From NCBI GenBank assembly GCA_033064195.1, contig JARBJD010000286.1:31556-95555 (forward strand): a stretch of 64,000 nucleotides of DNA, read 5' to 3'. The stretch is from Blattamonas nauphoetae. Its lineage: Eukaryota > Preaxostyla > Oxymonadida. The notes beneath the pieces were generated by a model. The model was given only the letters and a program-made list of their open reading frames with translations. It made no database searches and was not told the DNA's origin. Shown here piece by piece: positions 57,530-64,000 of this stretch. Position 1 is the stretch's first letter, and each line of letters starts with the position of its first letter. Position numbers and translations under genes: made by a program.

Positions 57530-58999
57530 ATGAGTTTCAGTGTCTTTTCTTCTAGATTTGATTTGATTATATCCTTTTATTGTTATTCAGCTGTTTCAGA
57601 TTCTTTTCGTCTGATGACACCGATCGAACCCATACAGTCACGAACTTCAATCTCAAACAGCAGAGATGTGACAACATCTGCACCTTTGCAAAAGCTTCCC
57701 AGCTTCACACACATCAGTATCGTTTTGAGAACAAAGAAAGGGGTTTGGGTTGGTTTTCTCAACCTTAAAGATGAAAACACTCTCAGAAAGGATCTCCATC
57801 CAGATGGTGAATTGAAAGATATCACATCAACCAAGAAAGCGCCGGAAGTGAAAAGAAATGTGGAAAGTGAAATTTTGTCACCTTGTTTCTCAGAATCATG
57901 TTGTTTATTGTGGACGAAGGATTTGACAGACTGTCGCACTTGTGCGTTCTGTCACTGTTTACGCGACAGCAAGGGTTCCTTTTCGCTCTGATTGTGCGAT
58001 TGGACAATCGTGCTGACTTTAGCGGATGGATGAGTTGGAAACAACGATGATCAAGAAATCATCTCGAAGAATGAGGGAGGGTCCCTTTCGCTGAGCTATT
58101 TTGTGTTTGTGCCATCTCAGTAAGCGAGTGCTGTGAAGCAGAATGGTGTATTTCTGTTGATAGCATCGTGTGTGTCCCGTGGAGAGGATTAAATTGGCAA
58201 GATTGTGTCGATCGTGGTGGAGGTGAGGGCAGGATCAGGAAACCAGAGAATGAGGTTTTCTCTCGTTCTAGCAGTAAGGAGGACACTCCATTGATTGCTT
58301 GTACGCGATGTCGAAGCGGGAAATGGTGAGGTGCTCGCTTCTTTGGCTGAATGGGGACACAGACAGTGAGATTTAGTTTGCTTGAAGTTCGTCGGAAGGA
58401 GATATGATGCTGACGGTGGTGAGAATGGAGTGGGGGAGAGAGAGAGTGAATTGAGAGGCGTTTCCATTTCGAATGTGATCTCGATCAGTCTGGTCTTCTC
58501 CTTGAAGATCATGTTAACTTTTCAGCGATATCTCTTTTGTTGGTGCCGTGTCGATGTGGTCGCTGTCGCCTCCCCTTCCGTCGTCGTTGAGCATCACTGA
58601 ATCGCCACGGAGTGCAGCTTGGGGAGACACAACAACAGAACCCATCCACCATCCAGAATCGATTGTGGTGGATGGAGTGAATGGGAAGGACGAGTCGCTG
58701 TGCTGGGTGTCGGCAAGGAGTGTGGATCGGTGAGTGGTTTGAGTGTTCGTCTTCCCGCACAATGTGAACGGTCGCTTTTGATGAAAACCGGAACGATGAG
58801 CGAATGCACTCCGCAGCATGCTGGAAACACAATCGAGATTGCTGGAGAAGGAAAGGCTCTGTCGATTCTGGAATCCTCTCAAGTAGATTCACTCCTTTCG
58901 ATGTCGTCAGAAACTGTCTCGATTGAGGATGTTGGATTCACTCAGCATTCGTTGCTGTTGAGCAGATATCGTTTAGAATCGCTGCTCATTCTTATTTAG
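57530..58999 (+). pseudogene. Captured gene fragments in element B, right arm
   Basis: Mirror of 42895-44368, with different frame breaks. The gene is not recognised. Confidence 0.4.
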
Positions 59000-59350
59000 A
59001 ATGAATCAATAGAGAACCTTCCGAGATCTTTTCTGAAGAGAATTGAGAACAAAACAGAAAAGTGATAAAGAATCATACCAAGTACCTTTGTTCCGCAGAA
59101 TAGTACAAAACGAGGCGATGATGATCTGGACAGGCACAAGGATCATGAAAGTGAGACGAATCGTACAAATAAGTGAAAAAGGCTATCACACGGCTTCAGT
59201 TAGGCTTGTCTGACCGGCACTGACCGGTCAGTTTTCACCGAAAAGTACTGATTTGTCACTGACCGGAGAAATACCAGAACCCATAGTCCAGAGTTACAAT
59301 TTCTCCGAAGTGTTTTCATTTTGATCCGAGATTTGCAGAAATCCCATGAA

Positions 59351-59673
59351 CAGGGACCTGATCAGGTCTGTAGTTTACTGTATGAGGTGTGATCATGGAT
59401 CAGACCTCACAGAAGTGGGGGTCTGATCCGTTTCCTAATTAGGAGTATCGATTTTCCTCTTTTCCAATTTATCACTTCATTTTCTTCATCGTACCGGCTC
59501 AATTTAAGCAAAAACAATAAATGATGACCAGATAGCCTCTCAAATGGTCGATTAGACTCATTTCACAGTTTTTTTTCGAAAGTAAACTCTCTTTTAATGA
59601 AACAGTTTGTTAAGAACAAAAATTAGGTCTGATCAATAAAGGTCTGATCGATCAGATCCTTCTCAGGTCCCTG
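59351..59673. mobile_element. MITE inside element C, right arm
   Basis: Mirror of 42218-42542, with the duplication CCCATGAA (59343-59350 and 59674-59681). Confidence 0.9.
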
Positions 59674-60055
59674 CCCATGAAAATCAACGTAATTTCTGCT
59701 GCAGATGATTGGATTGAATTATTGTCACTTCATTCAGGCCGTCTCACTCTTCTTTACAGGCATTTGAAGATCGTGCGGTTCTTCAAAACAGTTATGGACG
59801 GATGATCGTTCTGATTCGTCATCTCTTACAGAAACCATTATAGCTGCAAGTCCTACTTCTGTGAAATGAATCACAACGACATATTCATTTGACAATAATG
59901 CAAGAAAAGATGGTATTGTGATGTCATCCGACTCATTCTCATTTCGCTCATCAATCCCTTATTATCCCTAAATTCATCTCATCTCGTTTTTTCTTCTATT
60001 TTCTCAGGATCTCTTGCCTCTGCTGTTCCATCATCGTCTTGTACGATCTGCTACA

Positions 60056-60385
60056 TGCCGTTTTCTTCACGGTCAAGTTCCAGTTCTATCCTAGCTGTTT
60101 ATGTGGAAATCTCATTGATCTTTGTCGTCGGTTTGATTCTTGGATATTCTTGGGGTGATCGTTCCATCTCAGTCCAACCAAAAGGGTCGAATCTTTGATT
60201 TCAGAGGCGAATCTGAATTTACCACCCACAACGACAGCAGATACACTCCCTCCATTCATTCATTCCATCTCCACTGCCACTACTATTCTCTAGCCATCAA
60301 CCACAATGAAGTGAGATTTTACAAAACCGAAACAACGTCCAGAACCATCGATCAAACAGCAACGAACAGAAAAGAAGAGAAGTAG
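60056..60385 (+). pseudogene. Mirror of the small membrane-segment ORF, right arm
   Basis: The ATG at 60056 begins the same frame as 41501-41833, but a 1-nt indel moves the C-terminal part to another frame. Confidence 0.3.
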
Positions 60386-60641
60386 TTTGTCACACATGTT
60401 CCTCATCTCTTATTCCAACTCTCTGTCCATTCAGAAACTCAATGTTGTGCTGAAGTTGATTCTCGATAAGGTTGGAGGGAAGAATCGGATCTCGTTGTGA
60501 AAGTTTGATGATCAGTGCAAACATAGACCAAGACTGGACTTATTGTATTGTCATTTCTCGCTTTACTTCATCTGGTCTTCATCAACAAAACAACACTCGA
60601 TGTGAATGTCAAAACTAAATAAAATCTGAGAGATTAAGTTA

Positions 60642-62256
60642 GTCACCTAACAATCCGGGAGTAAATAAGTATCTGGGAGTTTTGAACCCACGTTTTTTCA
60701 GAAAACGAAAAACAGAGTTGATAAACTGAAATGATCAAAATTATTGATAGAATGTTAATTGTCTGAGTCGCTGTCGTCATCGGGTATCATTCGAAGTTGG
60801 CAGATGTCGTTAATTTCGAAAGGTGGAGGTGATTGTTTCCGAACAGACAAAACCGCCCACGGCGGTAGGGATGAGTCTCGTCAATTCTGTCGTTGGGATT
60901 GATAGCCCACGCGGGTGGGTTTTCAGGAAGGTCTGTAATTTTCTCTTGGACTTGCGGAGGATAGATTGATGATTCACGAAAAGATGCGATGATTGTGTTG
61001 GGGTGTAGGGCCTCGTGAAGTGCACCTCGGATACAACTGCCAACTTGTTTCCTTTTCAGCGATTGTGGGAGGGAATTGCGTTGGGAGAGTTCGACGGAGG
61101 GCTTGTTTAAAATTGCAGTTTACGAAAAGATCCAATGGCTGGATCCGACTCGATGTATGCGAAGGAGGAAATACTAGGTCGATCCAATTTGCGGATGCTA
61201 TTTGTTGGAGTTCACGCGATATGTGAATGGACGCCGAGTCCATTTGGAGAACTGCTGGGGCTGCACCGAGGTGATGAATCTCCCTCCGTGAAACGATCTC
61301 TGGAACGATGATGTCTCGGAAAATCGTTTCGAAAAGTTCCCTTGATAGTCTCTCCCTCCTGTCGCCATATAGATCAGTCGATCTGTGTTAAATTCCAGCC
61401 ATTCGGGAGCCAGGTTGACACTTTTGATCAGCCCAACGGTTAGGCAAGATCCTCCATTTGCGTTCACAAGAAGGATGAATGTCAGACCACTCATCTCTAA
61501 CGCCTCTGGGATGATTGGGTGGACAGTCTCCCGTAGTGCTACAATATTAGGTATGCGAGACCGCTTCAAGGAGAAGTATGTTTCGTCCAAATTAAATACC
61601 ATCGATGGGTGGTATTGACGAAAAGTGTTGAGGTCACTCCAGCGTTGCAGGAATGGCCGGAGGATTTGTTGATTGGTGTGTCTTGCTCTCGCGACGGGTA
61701 GTGCGAGGGACGAGTTAGGTGGAGGATCGTTGATCGACTTAAAACCATCTAGCCCAATCAGGAGATACTGGTTTTTCTGGTCTCGATCGTTCTGATCTCT
61801 CAAGTATATTGTTTGCCTATTTGAAGTTAAAATGAAACAGCTCCAAACCATAGCGTTCACATCGTGGACCATGAGAACTTCATTGTTTTCGAGTTTTCAA
61901 CAATATCAGCTGTGAGTTGGTCGATTTCCGATGGGTTCAGCCGTCCTGGATTCCCAACGCGTCCACAGTGGTATCCTTTTCTCAGTTGTCCAAAAGCTGC
62001 ATAAAATTTTCGATTTCCAACCAGACCTGATTCAATGATGCATTTGTGTTTGATTTGGAAGTCAAATGCTATTCTTGCCCATCGCTCTCCTTCGTGATGT
62101 ATGTGGCGATACTCTGCTCGAAGAGAGAGGAGTATGAGTTCGTGACGGTGAACGTTGCCTTCGGCATGATCGCAACCATAAAAAGCACGATCAATCAAAA
62201 CGTTGTGAACAAACAAAACTACCGAATAGTTATTTACTCCCGGATTGTTAGGTGAC
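60642..62256 (-). mobile_element. Element D: pogo-like transposon, right arm
   Basis: Same termini as the left copy, with TA on both sides (60640-60641 and 62257-62258). Confidence 0.9.
60755..62167 (-). pseudogene. Pogo-like DDE transposase, frameshifted, right arm
   Basis: The central 224-codon stretch (61198-61872) holds the first catalytic region NLDET unbroken, where the left copy is broken. Breaks here fall at about 62150, 61880, 61340 and 61030 instead. Confidence 0.8.
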
Positions 62257-63716
62257 TAGTGAACGGGATCTTCTCCAGCCGACTGATTGTGGAGAAAGGA
62301 GAATGTCTGTGACAAGACCAGATGATTTCTCCAACAGCTGCTGACTGACACTTGTGACAACGAAAGATTGGAGGGTACGTGGATGAACATCAGATGCACT
62401 CCTGCACACAGCCATCCACATACTCCACAACTGTCAACTTCTTCTCTGCTGCGTTAGAAGGAGAAGCCCATCCGATATGGGGAGTCCATCTGACAAGTGC
62501 GGTGAGTGAGGAACAGTGTCAGAGTGCTCAGACAGATCGAGGAAGCCGAACTGAGAAGGCGGTGGAGACGATGGTTGGGTTTGGAGTGTGTTGAAGGCTG
62601 TCGACGCTGCCGTTCTATTATGGGTGTGTTGGTGTTGGGTTCCCTTTCGACTAGAGAGTGGCTGGGAGAAACTCATGCCCTTCGATTGTTGCTGTGTCGT
62701 CGGCAGGCAACACCTGATGAGGACGATTGCCGGCATTGGTGCAACATCAAGTTCTGTCTGATGAGTAGGATCTTGTCGAGGAAGGTCGTTTCGGAGGGAA
62801 TTTGGACTTTCCTGGCATAAACAGCAGGAGGGATAACTTCAATCGCATGTTGGTCAGTATCCCACAAGTGCTAGAGAGCAGCAGTGGCAGAAATCGAAGT
62901 GGCGTCAGGGCAGAGGGAAAGCAGACAAGAGAGTCAAACTCGATAGAGATATGATGGAGAGGAGTGAACGGGGACAACAAAAGTCTGAGAGGTAGAAAAA
63001 GGAGGAAAAGAGACTTGATTAGATGGACTGATGACGTCGCAATGAATGGAAGTCTGAAATCAACAAAAAGAGATTGAAATGCGAAAAGAAGACCTAGAAA
63101 CTGTCCTGTGACTTCGATTCACGATGAGAGCAAAAGATTGAGGAGACGTCATCAAGATGTGTGTTTCGGCTCCGATTAGTCCTGAATCCCGTATTGAGGT
63201 CGATTATCTGAAGAAAAGTGAGAATAAGACAGAGATGGTGAGAAAAATCAGTTCCAACGAACGAGGAACGTAGAGCCGAACAAATAATTGAAACCAGAGT
63301 GCCAAACGGTATCCAGAAGCAGCTTCCAACATGCATATCTGTAAATGTCTTAGTTTCTTGTTCATAGCACGTGATTTCATGATCAGGTTAGATCTGACCC
63401 TTTGAAAATTTCGGACTGACACTGACCGGCACTTTTGGCCAGTCAGACAAGCTACTTCAGTACACAAATCATGACATTACTAACTGATTTCTTGCCTGTT
63501 TCCCTTAAATATTAAGTATTGTATGGAGATGAGATCTTCCCCTTTGAAAAATTGTCCACTGACTGACCGCCACTTTCGGCCGGTCAGACAAGCCTAGTGA
63601 TTTCGAAAGAGCGACTTACTACTAAGTCATTTTCCCTACTTCTTACTACTAAGTCATTTTTCCACGTCTTAAGACAACTCAAAGGGCCCGACAACCCTGT
63701 CCGAGTGAATTTCTCC

Positions 63717-64000
63717 ATGGAAACATTCCAACTCCAGTCAACACAGTTACATCCAGTCCATCAACCGAGATGGCCAGGGTGATATGACTCCCTTGTTTTT
63801 CTCACTGAACCAGGCGCCATCACCACAATGAAAGCAGCCTCACCACCGTTCCTGTCACTTGTTGGCTTCATCAAGGAAGGAAACCATCTGGATGAGAAAG
63901 AAACCAAACACGCATGTGCCCTTCTTGAGAGGGATCAAACCTCAAAACCAGAACGGCTTCACTTCGAAGACGTTCTCTTCTGCTTGTCCTTCATCCGATG
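63717..64000 (+). pseudogene. Second copy of the ARM-like gene, 5' part (continues beyond window)
   Basis: Mirror of the 5' third of 37057-38130. Base losses just after the ATG shift the frame, so it does not encode the same N-terminus as sequenced. The window ends inside it. Confidence 0.75.

Larger units (their letters stand above)
59201..63453. mobile_element. Element C, right arm
   Basis: The left terminus TAGGCTTGTCTGACCGGC at 59201 is preceded by GCTTCAGT. The other end is damaged: it reads ACAAGCTACTTCAGT, having lost a few bases, so the end is placed only approximately. Confidence 0.8.
57397..63596. mobile_element. Element B, right arm
   Basis: Termini TAGGCTTGTCTGACCGGC and mirror, with the target duplication GTGATTTC (57389-57396 and 63597-63604), the reverse complement of the left-arm one. 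Confidence 0.9.
54652..63699 (+). mobile_element. hAT transposon, right arm, with nested insertions
   Basis: Termini CAGGGTTGTCGG and its mirror, with the exact 8-bp duplication TCCGAGTG (54644-54651 and 63700-63707). This is the reverse complement of the left-arm site, so both arms descend from one insertion. Confidence 0.92.
51294..64000 (-). repeat. Right arm of giant imperfect palindrome (runs off the window)
   Basis: Mirror of 37842-51012. It carries its own copies of the segmental duplication, hAT nest and ARM-like gene. The stretch 52079-52313 is unique to this arm and shows no gene. Confidence 0.93.

Noticed and set aside
1-64000. tRNA, rRNA, CRISPR arrays, bacterial operon signals
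   Set aside because: I looked for cloverleaf-like tRNA sequences, conserved rRNA segments and spaced direct repeats and saw none. A covariance-model search would be the decisive check.

Overview
The window looks like nuclear DNA of a protist. Genes are packed closely and carry many short GT-AG introns (30-70 nt, with a few longer ones). Splicing them restores reading frames exactly: five genes rebuilt from the sequence all have exon sums divisible by three. TAA and TGA end genes where a stop is expected, so the standard genetic code seems to apply. ARM/HEAT-like proteins, a kinase fused to SPRY-like repeats, secreted-looking beta-helix proteins and heavy DNA-transposon load together suggest an oxymonad-type excavate (a Blattamonas-like genome). 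That assignment is an inference from gene content, not something a database search has confirmed.

Region 1 (1-4750): the 3' end of an ARM-like gene, then a 3.8-kb element with 169-bp terminal inverted repeats, each holding an 11-bp-stem hairpin. It carries a fragment of an ARM-like gene family and was itself entered by an intact Tc1/mariner (DD34E) transposon. Region 2 (4892-20452): one gene for a giant modular polyketide synthase of 5117 residues: fatty acyl-AMP ligase, ACP, KS-AT-KR-ACP, KS-AT-DH-ER-KR-ACP, thioesterase. Two introns lie at its 5' end and then 15,086 nt follow without a break. Its two AT domains share a 642-bp tract with only two visible differences. Region 3 (20523-38130): compact ordinary genes: an acidic disordered protein divergent from the PKS, an unknown 1026-residue protein, myo-inositol-3-phosphate synthase, a coiled-coil protein with an in-frame TAG, a beta-helix protein, a kinase with four SPRY-like repeats (16 exons), and an ARM-like gene.

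Region 4 (37842-64000, running off the window): a giant imperfect palindrome, arms of about 13 kb around a 281-bp spacer. Each arm holds, in mirror order, a copy of the 26746-28525 segment (coiled-coil gene plus first exon of inositol-phosphate synthase), a fragment of an unknown gene, a TATA box, a 9-kb hAT element, and the ARM-like gene. The hAT element is a nest: element B (TIR TAGGCTTGTCTGACCGGC) lies inside hAT, element C of the same family lies inside B, and a pogo-like element and a 325-bp MITE lie inside C. Target-site duplications are visible for each level. Because both arms share the same nesting and the same target sites, the insertions came before the inverted duplication. The arms have since diverged by small indels, many of them in homopolymers.

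How the genes work together: the PKS is predicted to activate a free fatty acid, extend it by two malonyl units, keep one hydroxyl and release a 5-hydroxy acid or its delta-lactone. No partner tailoring genes are visible beside it. The other genes appear to be independent household or surface genes.
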